A stretch of DNA of 50,491 nucleotides from Acidobacteria bacterium Ga0077551. Lineage in GTDB: Bacteria; Pseudomonadota; Alphaproteobacteria; Caulobacterales; Hyphomonadaceae. Where the stretch lies: NCBI GenBank assembly GCA_001464545.1, contig LNFC01000013.1, forward strand, positions 1 to 50,491. The letters are read 5' to 3'. Under the pieces are notes generated by a model, which was not told the DNA's origin, did not search any database, and saw only the letters and a list, made by a program, of their open reading frames with translations. The translations under genes were made by a program, and so were the position numbers. Below are positions 37,429 through 45,518 of this stretch, piece after piece (the stretch's first letter is position 1; each line of letters opens with the position of its first letter).

Positions 37429-38391
37429 ATGATGAAAGACTATTCGAAGTATCGCACTGATGGTTGCCTTCTTGAGGAGACACCGAGCGTGGCGCCTATG
37501 CTGAAAGCCGACAATGCGGGTCCGTTGCCGGAACGGATTGACCTGCGGGGCATGTGTTCACCGGTCGAGGACCAGGGGACGGTCGGCTCCTGCGCGGCGA
37601 ACGCTGTTGTTGGTGCGCTCGAGTATCACCAGCGTCTTGCCGCGCACCCTGCGACGGACCTGTCGCGGCTATACGTCTATTACAATGCCCGCAAGATCGG
37701 CGGCAAAACCGAAGAGGATTGTGGCACGTTCATCCACCATGTGATGGCGTCGGTGCTCGCCTTTGGAGCATGTCCGGAGCGTATGTGGCCCTATCAGGCT
37801 GCGATGTGGCGGACAGAGCCGGTCAAGGCCTGTTATCAGGGCGCGGAGCAGTTCGGGGCGATCTCCTATGCCCGGACCGGCATGGGGACCGGCGCCAAGG
37901 CGGCCGTCGCCAATGGCCTGCCGGTCGTGTTCGGCACCAGCCTGCCGCACGACATGCTGATGGTCGAGGCCGCCAGGACCGGCGCCATCGCCAGCCCTCG
38001 CGGCGGCTGGCCGGATCCTTCGGGCGGACATGCCATGCTGATCGTGGGATATGACGACGCCCGCGGATCCTGGCTCGTACGCAACTCCTGGGGCCCCTAC
38101 TGGGGCGACCAGGGCCATCTCTGGATCGCCTATGACGTGATGGAGCGCTACAGCCATCCGCATGCTTTCTGGACCATTGGCGCAATCGAGAGCCGGGGGC
38201 AGCTGTCTGTTAGCGGCCCCTCCCAGCAACAGGCACTGGCCACAGTACGCTCCGAAGCGCCGGCCCAGATGACCCACGCGCTGTCCAACCTCAAGCGCAA
38301 TCTGGGCGCCGATCTCGAGTCCAACCTTGAGCTAGCCAAGAAGGGCATCCGCGACCGGCTGCGCGGGCCAGGCGCAGGCGGTGGGTATTGA
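37429..38391 (+). CDS. Papain-like (C1 family) cysteine peptidase, cytosolic
   Basis: A 320-aa protein with the complete papain set: Gln49 (oxyanion hole) and nucleophile Cys55 in EDQGTVGSCAANA, His201 in GGHAMLIVGYDD, and Asn219 in VRNSWGPYWGDQG. Bacterial C1 peptidases are usually exported, but no signal peptide or propeptide is visible, so it should act in the cytosol. The C-terminal ~65 residues are helical and charged (MTHALSNLKRNLGADLESNL). GAGGAG precedes ATG 37429. Last gene of the operon, 11 nt after the lipoprotein. Possible effector cleaving a partner when the kinase signals (inference). Confidence 0.88.
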   Translation: MMKDYSKYRTDGCLLEETPSVAPMLKADNAGPLPERIDLRGMCSPVEDQGTVGSCAANAVVGALEYHQRLAAHPATDLSRLYVYYNARKIGGKTEEDCGTFIHHVMASVLAFGACPERMWPYQAAMWRTEPVKACYQGAEQFGAISYARTGMGTGAKAAVANGLPVVFGTSLPHDMLMVEAARTGAIASPRGGWPDPSGGHAMLIVGYDDARGSWLVRNSWGPYWGDQGHLWIAYDVMERYSHPHAFWTIGAIESRGQLSVSGPSQQQALATVRSEAPAQMTHALSNLKRNLGADLESNLELAKKGIRDRLRGPGAGGGY

Positions 38392-38728
38392 CCCGTTTTG
38401 CCCCTGAGTGAACCGGACCACCGCCCGGCCTCAACCGAGGCAAACAGGAAGGCGGCGGTCCGTCCGGGCGTCCCCTACCCAGCACAAGCGCCCATCGCGC
38501 GTCGCGCGGGGGCGTCAATTCCAAGAGCGCAGAATGCCGGCAAAACGGGTCAGGGAGGCAAAAATTGTTTGACGACAGCCGTCTGCGAGCCGGAGATGGA
38601 AAAGTGTTAAGAACACGGGCGGGGGCCTAAAGGTATGAAAAGGCGGCGTTGGGCGGGAAATTCCCAGCAAAAGCGGTGTGCGATTTGCAAGGTCACGTTT
38701 CCCTTCGTCTCAGGCCGAGGAGTCTCGC
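38392..38728. promoter_or_regulatory. 337-bp gap before the second kinase: hairpin and two palindromes
   Basis: No gene. A nested stem (GGACCACCGCC near 38416 with GGCGGCGGTCC near 38452, enclosing GCCTC/GAGGC) may end the operon. GTGTT-AAG-AACAC (38604-38616) and GGGAAATTCCC (38655-38665) are perfect short palindromes upstream of the second kinase gene and could be regulator sites. GAGGAG lies ~9 nt before ATG 38729. Confidence 0.45.
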
Positions 38729-41104
38729 ATGCATTCGTCTGACCTCGAAAAGAGCGCCGTAGAACTGTTCGCCGAGGGCCTTGAGCAACCGTCAGAGACC
38801 CGGCGCGACTGGATCATCCAGAAAACCGGTGAGAACACCGCTCTGCGCGACCGCGCCCTTGCGCTTCTGGCGGCTGATGGGGCGGGCAACACCGCCCTGA
38901 AGACCGGCGGCGCGGGTTCAGACGCTGCGCCCATTGCGCCGCCGGAAAGGGTTGGCGCCTATCGGATCACCGGCCTTATCGGACAAGGCGGCATGGGCGC
39001 CGTATTCGCAGGCGAGCGTGATTCAGGTGATTTCACTCACAAGGTCGCTATTAAAATCATCCGTCCCGGGATCTTGTCAGGTGCTCTTGTGGACCGATTC
39101 CGGCGCGAACGTCAGATCGTGGCAGATCTCAGCCACGCGCATATTGCCCGGCTGCTGGACGGCGGCGAACTCGAGGACGGCTCGCCTTACTTCATAATGG
39201 AATACATCGACGGACAGTCGATCACGACCTGGGCGGAGGAACAGAAGCTTAACACAGACGGCAGGCTGCGGCTCTTCCTCGATGCCTGCAGCGCGGTGCA
39301 GCATGCGCACCAGAACCTCATCGTTCACCGCGATATCACGCCCTCCAACGTACTCGTGACCAAGACGGGCGAAGTTAAGTTGATTGATTTTGGCATCGCG
39401 AAACCCAACGACGTTGATGCCGTTCCGTCCCAGGTCAGTTCCAACTCGCTTGTCAGCCTCAGCTTTACACCCGGCTTTGCGGCGCCGGAACGCGCAGAGG
39501 GCGCCGGCACCAATACCCTGTCGGATGTCTTTTCGCTGGGCAAGCTGCTCGAAGTATTGCTCGACGACTTGCCGCGCTCCGCAGACATCGCCGCCATCAT
39601 CGGCCGCGCCACTGAGACCGATCCAGCGCGCCGTTTCGCATCCGTCGATGCTCTGATGGAGGATATCCAGAACTTCCGGGCCGACCGGGCGGTTATAGCT
39701 CGCAATGGCGGCACCGGCTATCTGGTCGGCAAGTTCCTGAAGCGCCGCCGCTTTGTTGTGGCGGGAACGACATTCACGATCGTGGCCCTCGCCGCGGCGC
39801 TCGGCGTGACGTCATGGCAATACCAGCGGGCAGAGAACGCGCGGATCGAGTCCGACTTCCGGTTCCAGCAGGTGCGCACGCTCGCGAAAACGGTGATGTT
39901 TGATGTGTATGACAAGATTGATGTCGTGCCCGGATCAACGCGAGCTAAGGTCGAGCTGGCCGAAGCGGCGCAGACCTATCTCGACTCCCTCTCGGGGGAT
40001 GCGCGCGCATCGGACGAACTGAAAATCGAAACCGCGAACGGCCTGATCCGGCTCAGCGAAATACAGGGCACGCCCGGCTTCAGTTCACTTCAGAAAGTTG
40101 ACCTTGCCGACGAGAACCTGAAACGGGCGCATGAGATCCTCAAGCCGTTCGAGACCGCCGAGCCCAAGTCGGACGAATTGCTGATTGCGCTCGGCCGCCT
40201 ATATGCTGGCCTTGCTGACGCATCGCTGTATGTCGACTCCAACATCGAGAAGGCCTTCGAGGAAAACGCAAAAGCGCAAGCCTTTTATGCCGCTTATCTC
40301 GAGCGAAACCCGGATAACTCGCACGAACGTTTCCAGTTCCTTGCCATGCAAGGCAACCAGGGCATGATGGAATTCCGCAACAATGACCGCGAGGCGGCGC
40401 TCGCGACGCTGGCCACCGTCGTGGAAGGCTTTCATGCGCCCTTGAAGGCGGCCCCGGAGAATTTGGACCTGCTCTACGGCCTCGCCCGCACGCACCGTAT
40501 CCGCGCCGAAGTTCTGGTCAATTCCGATCGCCCTGAAGAGGCAGTTGCAGCCGCGACGGCATCACTTGATACGCTCGGCAGATTGCGGGCGGTACAGCCT
40601 GCTGAGACGGTCACTTACTGGCGCGCCCTGACCTTCACGCTCTGGCGCCGCGCTTATGCCTACTACAAGTCCGGTAAACCTGAACTGGCGGTGGAAGATT
40701 ACAAAGGCGCCCTCGAACTCGCAGCCCGCCGGATTGCTCTGGATCCGGATGATTTGGATGCCCGGCAAAACCAGGCGACCTATCATGGCGAGATCGCTTA
40801 TCCTCTGCTCGACCTGAAACGAATGGACGAGGCCGAGCAAAGCCTTCTGAGCGCTACGAAATGGTTCCAGGAACGCTACGAGCGCGAACCTTCGCGAGGT
40901 GCCTACCAACGCAACATGCTGGTCCAGCATGTGCAGCTGCACGAGTTCTACAATGGTTGGGGAAATCACGACGCGGAACGCTGCCATCACCTCGCTCAAG
41001 TCAAGCATTACGCCGACATCATGGAATCGGCCGGGACCATGCTCGAGAGTGACCGGCCTTCGATCGCCGACTATTTCAAGCAGTATCCGCTTTGCTCGCA
41101 GTGA
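38729..41104 (+). CDS. Ser/Thr protein kinase with TPR-containing extracytoplasmic region
   Basis: A 791-aa protein. The N-terminal ~70 residues resemble the leader seen in ECF-associated kinases (SAVELFAEGLEQPSETR). The kinase domain (~76-320) has GQGGMGAVFAG, Lys109 in VAIKII, HRDITPSN (200-207), DFG (220-222) and AAPE. In the catalytic loop Thr204 replaces the usual Lys (HRDLKPEN), while Asp202 and Asn207 remain. One membrane helix (~342-362) follows, then ~430 residues of TPR-like helices (AYYKSGKPELAVEDYKGALE). This architecture matches kinases paired with TIGR02999 sigma factors. ATG 38729 chosen for its GAGGAG. Confidence 0.92.
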   Translation: MHSSDLEKSAVELFAEGLEQPSETRRDWIIQKTGENTALRDRALALLAADGAGNTALKTGGAGSDAAPIAPPERVGAYRITGLIGQGGMGAVFAGERDSGDFTHKVAIKIIRPGILSGALVDRFRRERQIVADLSHAHIARLLDGGELEDGSPYFIMEYIDGQSITTWAEEQKLNTDGRLRLFLDACSAVQHAHQNLIVHRDITPSNVLVTKTGEVKLIDFGIAKPNDVDAVPSQVSSNSLVSLSFTPGFAAPERAEGAGTNTLSDVFSLGKLLEVLLDDLPRSADIAAIIGRATETDPARRFASVDALMEDIQNFRADRAVIARNGGTGYLVGKFLKRRRFVVAGTTFTIVALAAALGVTSWQYQRAENARIESDFRFQQVRTLAKTVMFDVYDKIDVVPGSTRAKVELAEAAQTYLDSLSGDARASDELKIETANGLIRLSEIQGTPGFSSLQKVDLADENLKRAHEILKPFETAEPKSDELLIALGRLYAGLADASLYVDSNIEKAFEENAKAQAFYAAYLERNPDNSHERFQFLAMQGNQGMMEFRNNDREAALATLATVVEGFHAPLKAAPENLDLLYGLARTHRIRAEVLVNSDRPEEAVAAATASLDTLGRLRAVQPAETVTYWRALTFTLWRRAYAYYKSGKPELAVEDYKGALELAARRIALDPDDLDARQNQATYHGEIAYPLLDLKRMDEAEQSLLSATKWFQERYEREPSRGAYQRNMLVQHVQLHEFYNGWGNHDAERCHHLAQVKHYADIMESAGTMLESDRPSIADYFKQYPLCSQ

Positions 41105-41110
41105 AGCATT

Positions 41111-41827
41111 TCACGTCACCGCGGACAGGATCAGCGCCGCCAAGGTGATGATGGAAGCGATGGTCTCCATGGCGCCCGCCCGGCGCCATAGCATCGCCTG
41201 ACGCGCCGGAGGATATCCCGACTCCTCCCATCCGGGTACGGATGTAAACAGAACCCCCAGGCAGCCGCCAATTCCCTCGACCATGCCGAGGTCTCGCACG
41301 GGCAGACCTGTCTTGAGCGCTATGACATCCACGATCTGGCCGACGGTCTCCTCGGCCAGATCACCCGAGAGCGCGCGATCTTCGCCCAGCACGATGAGTT
41401 GTCCGGATCGCATCCGAAGGCCATAGCTGCGATGCACGGTAGCCAGCCCGAAGGACCGAAAATATTCAAGTCTCGTGTCAATCGTCGCTATTTCCGAGAT
41501 ATCGACGTCGCGATGCTCACGCGCAAGCCTCTGCATGAGGGAGCGCCTGGTCGGGAGGTTCAGGAGCAGTTTTCCAGGCTCGAATTCGATCGACCAGCCG
41601 CGTTTGGCGAGGCAGTCCCGCCAGACATAGTCTGCGAGGACAAACATCCAGACCGTGAGCACGGCGAGCAGAAGCGCAAACGCCGGCTCGCCGTGGAAGA
41701 GCAGCGCGCCCGCCGAGCCGCCCGCGGTCAGCGCCAGAAGGCTGATGACGCTGGCGACAGCCATCGCAGGAAGCCATCCCGCAACCCGTCTGCGCAGAAT
41801 GGTGCGGCCTTTAGCGCTCAACTCCAT
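41111..41827 (-). CDS. Membrane protein with PH-like cytosolic domain, unknown
   Basis: A 238-aa protein with two N-terminal membrane helices (~18-40 and 47-67), a soluble beta-rich middle (IEFEPGKLLLNLPTRRS; YGLRMRSGQLIVLGED) and a C-terminal helix (ETIASIITLAALILSAV). The middle looks like bacterial PH-type domains, but I cannot confirm it. Converges on the second kinase gene with 6 nt between stops. Conserved function unknown. Confidence 0.6.
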   Translation of the reverse strand: MELSAKGRTILRRRVAGWLPAMAVASVISLLALTAGGSAGALLFHGEPAFALLLAVLTVWMFVLADYVWRDCLAKRGWSIEFEPGKLLLNLPTRRSLMQRLAREHRDVDISEIATIDTRLEYFRSFGLATVHRSYGLRMRSGQLIVLGEDRALSGDLAEETVGQIVDVIALKTGLPVRDLGMVEGIGGCLGVLFTSVPGWEESGYPPARQAMLWRRAGAMETIASIITLAALILSAVT

Positions 41828-41866
41828 TGCCGGCTCATTTGGGTTTTTATCGCGCCGTCAAGATAC

Positions 41867-42313
41867 TCAATCCACCATGCCAGCGGCTATTCCAATATCG
41901 CGGCGTGCCGCAGAAATGGTAACCACGAAGCCAGAAACGACGTCCAGCAGGAGCATCAGCAGCAGCAGGAAGAACTCGGACGTTCCATAATTTCGCAGCA
42001 ACAGGAAGGCAATGAGCGAAACAACGAAGACCGCGAGCGAAAGCCCGTGATTGATCAGCGATCCGGTCTGCGTGACGGTGGATTTCGTCAGTTCGAGAAA
42101 CAGCATGACGAAGCCGAACAGAAGGATCGCATCTCCGAGATCGAAGACCCATACGTCGCCGGACACCATCTTCAGCTCGAACCAGGCCTGAGTCAGTGTG
42201 CGAATGATGGGCGCCGCTTGGCCGACGTCTGGACTGCCGGCGAAGGTCGCAAGCCCCGCATACAGAAGGACCGGCAGCAACAGCAGGGGGAAGGCAATAA
42301 GGTTCAGTTTCAT
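41867..42313 (-). CDS. Small four-helix membrane protein, unknown
   Basis: A 148-aa protein that is mostly hydrophobic: LIAFPLLLLPVLLYAGL, WVFDLGDAILLFGFVMLFLE, INHGLSLAVFVVSLIAFLLL and EFFLLLLMLLLDVVSGFV. No family recognised. ATG 42313 has GGAAG upstream; an in-frame ATG at 42373 is less likely. It precedes the PH-like membrane gene in the same direction, 39 nt away, so the two are probably co-transcribed. Confidence 0.6.
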   Translation of the reverse strand: MKLNLIAFPLLLLPVLLYAGLATFAGSPDVGQAAPIIRTLTQAWFELKMVSGDVWVFDLGDAILLFGFVMLFLELTKSTVTQTGSLINHGLSLAVFVVSLIAFLLLRNYGTSEFFLLLLMLLLDVVSGFVVTISAARRDIGIAAGMVD

Positions 42314-42541
42314 GACTGGCTTCCTGAATGTCGGATGCGGGCCCGTACCATTCGTACCATTCGCACCCTTCATGATAAGCGCAGGTTGTCCGGAAAAAGG
42401 GTCAGCCCTCAGCGGCCGCGATGCCTGAATCTCGGCCTCTGCAGGCGGCAGTCGGAAAAGATGCGATCGTGCACGGCTTGGAGATGAACCGATTTTCCCC
42501 GGTTTTGCGCTTTAGATGGCAGGACACAAGGAGTGCGCGAG

Positions 42542-43144
42542 ATGCCGGATAATCGTTTTTCTGTAACCTGCGATCAGACCTGCGAAGCGGGCAAGCCTTG
42601 GAAGGTCAGCCTGAAGGACGTCGCGGCCTATAGCAGTCTGGTGATCGAATTCTATGGCTGTACAGGTGGCATCTACCGGTTTTTCCCGCGCGGCCGCGAC
42701 CAGATGCAAGTGTGGTTTCAGCATGCCAGTGCCGGCAAAGCCAACATGGCCGTGTTCGGACGCGATGTCGCCGGCAATACGCTGGACGGCGCCTTGTGCA
42801 AGATCCGGGTTGCGGCGCAGCCATCAGCCGCTTCGGGCGCCATCGCGCGGCGCAGCGACGACGATGACTGGCATCATCAACTTTCCGCCAGCGCGGTTGC
42901 ACTGGCCGAGGGCTGGGGTGACGAGATCGAGAAATCACTCGGGCGCGGCGCAACTGTACTGCCCGAGCGGGGCAAACCACCGATGGCTGAGACCTGGTGC
43001 CCGGCCGCCGGGTCGAGCTTCTACGCGATCAGTCTGGACGCCGCCTCGGCCATGGTACCGCAATCGAAGCCGGCTTCAGATCCGGCGGCAGTGCTTCGCC
43101 AGAAAATGGAAGCCCGATTGATGAAGCGGTTTGACCCGAGTTGA
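42542..43144 (+). CDS. Hypothetical cytosolic protein, 200 aa
   Basis: No family recognised. The N-terminal ~85 residues are beta-rich with four Cys (FSVTCDQTCEAGKPWKV; EFYGCTGGIYRFFPRGRDQ; GALCKIRV); the rest is mixed, with SASAVALAEGWGDEIEKSL. No signal peptide. AAGGAG lies ~10 nt before ATG 42542; GTG 42533 is an alternative. The next gene follows directly and may be coupled. Confidence 0.6.
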   Translation: MPDNRFSVTCDQTCEAGKPWKVSLKDVAAYSSLVIEFYGCTGGIYRFFPRGRDQMQVWFQHASAGKANMAVFGRDVAGNTLDGALCKIRVAAQPSAASGAIARRSDDDDWHHQLSASAVALAEGWGDEIEKSLGRGATVLPERGKPPMAETWCPAAGSSFYAISLDAASAMVPQSKPASDPAAVLRQKMEARLMKRFDPS

Positions 43145-43167
43145 AGCAAAACCAAGCCCATCACAGC

Positions 43168-43647
43168 ATGACGACCATCTATCAAAACACGCGAGTGATC
43201 CGTGTACGCAGCCTACAGGTCATCTTATGGGTGTTCGCACTTGGCCTAGCCTTATGGCTGTATATGCAAATGGAGGCTGGCATTCCGGACTCCGGACTAT
43301 TGCTCTCCATCTTTGCACCGGTCTTCGGCCTGTTCGTTCTGGGGTTCGAGTACTACTTGCGCAGTTATGTTGTGAGTCTGGCAGAGACGCCGGGCGGGTT
43401 GAAACTCGATACCTTGTCCATGTTTACCCGCCAGTCACGAGTCGTCGATTGGCAAGACGTGAAGCTTGGTGGTGAACATCATGACCTGCTCATCACGGGC
43501 GCCTCGCCGTCAGTCGACAACCAGTATACGCTGCTCCATCTGACCGCGAGGCGTCTGCCGCTGATTGTGGACACGACGAACGATCCGCTGGATGTGCAAA
43601 CCCTGAGACGGCGCATCCGGCCGTTCAGAGGACGTAGCAAACCCTGA
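43168..43647 (+). CDS. Two-TM protein with PH-like C-terminal domain, unknown
   Basis: A 159-aa protein with membrane helices at ~16-36 and 43-62 and a soluble beta-rich tail (VVSLAETPGGLKLDTLSMF; QYTLLHLTARRLPLIVD). Its layout is like the N-terminal two thirds of the 41111-41827 protein, so the two may be distant relatives. ATG 43168 has no clear Shine-Dalgarno. A TTG at 43141, overlapping the previous stop, would add nine residues and couple the genes. Confidence 0.55.
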   Translation: MTTIYQNTRVIRVRSLQVILWVFALGLALWLYMQMEAGIPDSGLLLSIFAPVFGLFVLGFEYYLRSYVVSLAETPGGLKLDTLSMFTRQSRVVDWQDVKLGGEHHDLLITGASPSVDNQYTLLHLTARRLPLIVDTTNDPLDVQTLRRRIRPFRGRSKP

Positions 43648-43853
43648 CCGACGTCAGACCCGGCGCAAAAACACCGTTTACGTCTGACAGAACTCCAGCA
43701 CGCCTCTGGGGCCGCCTTCGACACCTTTGCCCTTTCGCCGAACCACGACGTCTCGCGTTGGCTGTCGGGTCTGCCATCTTGCATGGTCCAATACCGGCGC
43801 AAGCAACAACGGCTCCAAGGGAAAGAGTTTTGTCGTTTCTTCAGGCGGCCGGA
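43648..43853. other. Left part of the 800-bp gap 43648-44447
   Basis: No gene supported. Minus-strand frames that cross this part run through repeat copy C and have no family match. The right part (43955-44317) holds GCCGTGC...GCACGGC (44068-44099, 18-nt loop) and a run of nine C (44291-44299), and no gene. Confidence 0.4.
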
Positions 43854-43954
43854 ATGGGGCAGGTCGGCTCTGACAGTCGGTTTCGGCATCCGGCTGGCTA
43901 ACCCCAGTCCTGTCATTCAGCTGCCTCACCGCTGCAAGGCCGAACTTCGCCGAA
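43854..43954 (+). repeat. Dispersed ~100-bp repeat, copy C
   Basis: ATGGGGCAGG then TCGGCTCT at 43864; ungapped match to copy B over 91 bp. It is ~14 kb from copy B and in the same orientation, at the right end of the signalling region. Confidence 0.75.
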
Positions 43955-44317
43955 GTCGGACGTCATGGTCTTACGGACGGATGACCGGTTTGTAGGATTC
44001 CAGCTTCTTCGGGCGGAACCGGCTGTGACTTCAAACGGATCAGGTATCGGGGGGCACAACACTGGGAGCCGTGCACATGCAGCGGATCTTCAGCACGGCA
44101 ATGCGAAAGCAGAAACATGACTTACTTCGACACGCCCGAGCTGGCAGCGCCCGTGTGATGTCTTGAAGTAGAGGAAGAGATTCAGATCCATTCTCGATGG
44201 CTCACCGCCCACCCCAGTCCTCTCAAGGCTGGCTCAGGTGACTTAGATACGGGATCTGCTCTGTTGCCACCTCACTCCGTATACTGATGTCCCCCCCCCA
44301 ACCGCAGACTATCTCAG

Positions 44318-44334
44318 AACTGAATTATTCAGTT
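44318..44334. promoter_or_regulatory. 17-bp perfect palindrome upstream of the catabolic genes
   Basis: AACTGAAT-T-ATTCAGTT is perfectly symmetric, 114 nt before the DapA-family start. A second dyad, GCGAA-TTTAAG-TTCGC, lies at 44375-44390. Either could be the site of the IclR regulator encoded at the right edge (inference). Confidence 0.5.
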
Positions 44335-44447
44335 TGGGGTTTACAGGCTCGAGAGCTCGGACTAAAATTCATTTGCGAATTTAAGTTCGCTATCCGAATT
44401 TATGGCCACCTCTTTCTAGAGGCGGCCGTTGAAGGTCGAGGCAAAAA

Positions 44448-45386
44448 GTGACGATAGATTTCAAAGGAGTTATTCCGGCGACTGCAGTGCCGTTTAACGA
44501 AGACTTGTCGATTGACGCACCGGGCGTCGCGCGGTTTGCAAAGTGGCTGAGTGGTCGTCCAGGCGTCAAAGCGCTGATGACCAACGGTCACACCGGTGAG
44601 GTCTTCTCACTGACGTCGAAGGAGCGCGCGGAAATCACGCGACTGACAGTGAACGCCGTCGGCGGCCGCGTACCAGTGATTTCTTCGGTCGTGTGTGAAG
44701 GCATACTTGATGCCATTGAGCACGCCGAATTGGCAAAGAAGGCCGGCGCAGCAGCGCTCGACATCATGCCGCCACACCACTGGCTCCGGTTCGGATTCGA
44801 TCCTCGGCACGTCATCGAGTATTTCAATGCAATCTCGGAAGCGTGCCAGCTGCCACTTATCGTCCACGTCTACCCTGCCTGGACGAAAGCCTCCTATTCG
44901 TCTGGCCTTCTTGGGGATCTCGCCCGCCTAGACTGCGTTCAAGGCTTCAAGATCGGTACGCGCGAAATGAATAAATATGCGCGCGATATCGCCGCTATCC
45001 GTTCTGCGGATCCGAACAAAGCGATTCTGACCTGCCACGACGAGTATCTTCTGGCTTCAATGGTACAGGGCATTGATGGCGCCTTGGTTGGGGTCGCATC
45101 GCTGATCCCCGACTATATCAATGAACTGCTGGTCGCCGTGTCCAAGGGTGACCTGCGCGAAGCGCAGCGGGTACAGTCGTTGATCGATCCCATCAAGGAA
45201 GCTGTCTATGGCGGCGGAGAGCCGACCGGCGACGCGCACGCGCGGATGAAAGCCGCGATGGTTACAGCAGGCATCTTCGAGAGAGCGACCGTCCGCCCTC
45301 CGACGACTGAACCATCCGCACAGGAACTTAAAACTATCAACGCCGCCGTTGTAGCCGCACGGCTAAAGTACGAGGTCGCCGCATGA
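44448..45386 (+). CDS. DapA-family lyase/aldolase (dihydrodipicolinate synthase superfamily)
   Basis: A 312-aa TIM-barrel class I aldolase. The Schiff-base lysine is Lys168 in QGFKIGTREMN, the catalytic Tyr142 is in VHVYPAW, and TNGHTGEV (45-52) replaces the GTTGE loop. The wide-set substrate loop and the context (TonB receptor, esterase, IclR regulator) suggest a catabolic member acting on a keto acid from sugar or aromatic breakdown, not lysine synthesis. The substrate cannot be named. The start is GTG at 44448 with a weak GAGG upstream. First gene of the locus. Confidence 0.88.
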   Translation: MTIDFKGVIPATAVPFNEDLSIDAPGVARFAKWLSGRPGVKALMTNGHTGEVFSLTSKERAEITRLTVNAVGGRVPVISSVVCEGILDAIEHAELAKKAGAAALDIMPPHHWLRFGFDPRHVIEYFNAISEACQLPLIVHVYPAWTKASYSSGLLGDLARLDCVQGFKIGTREMNKYARDIAAIRSADPNKAILTCHDEYLLASMVQGIDGALVGVASLIPDYINELLVAVSKGDLREAQRVQSLIDPIKEAVYGGGEPTGDAHARMKAAMVTAGIFERATVRPPTTEPSAQELKTINAAVVAARLKYEVAA

Positions 45387-45489
45387 ACGAACACGCGGCC
45401 CTCGAGGCCTGAGCTACCGAGACGGACTAACGATCAACCGGCGGCATCGTAAGAAAAGCAAGGTGTCGCCAGCGACCTGCAAAACGAAA

Positions 45490-45504
45490 ATGCCAAAAAG
45501 GCAT
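45490..45504. promoter_or_regulatory. Small hairpin just upstream of the TonB receptor ribosome site
   Basis: ATGCC-AAAAA-GGCAT forms a 5-bp stem ending 6 nt before the GGAGGAAA Shine-Dalgarno. It may tune translation or be an operator half-site pair. Confidence 0.35.
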
Positions 45505-45518
45505 ACTGGGAGGAAACC

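Noticed and set aside
43479..43929. Minus-strand frames over the end of the two-TM gene and repeat copy C
   Set aside because: Antisense to a better gene and dependent on the repeat; no ribosome site or family match.
44291..44299. Run of nine C as a phase-variation tract
   Set aside because: It lies ~150 nt before any start, outside a coding frame and away from a clear promoter spacer.
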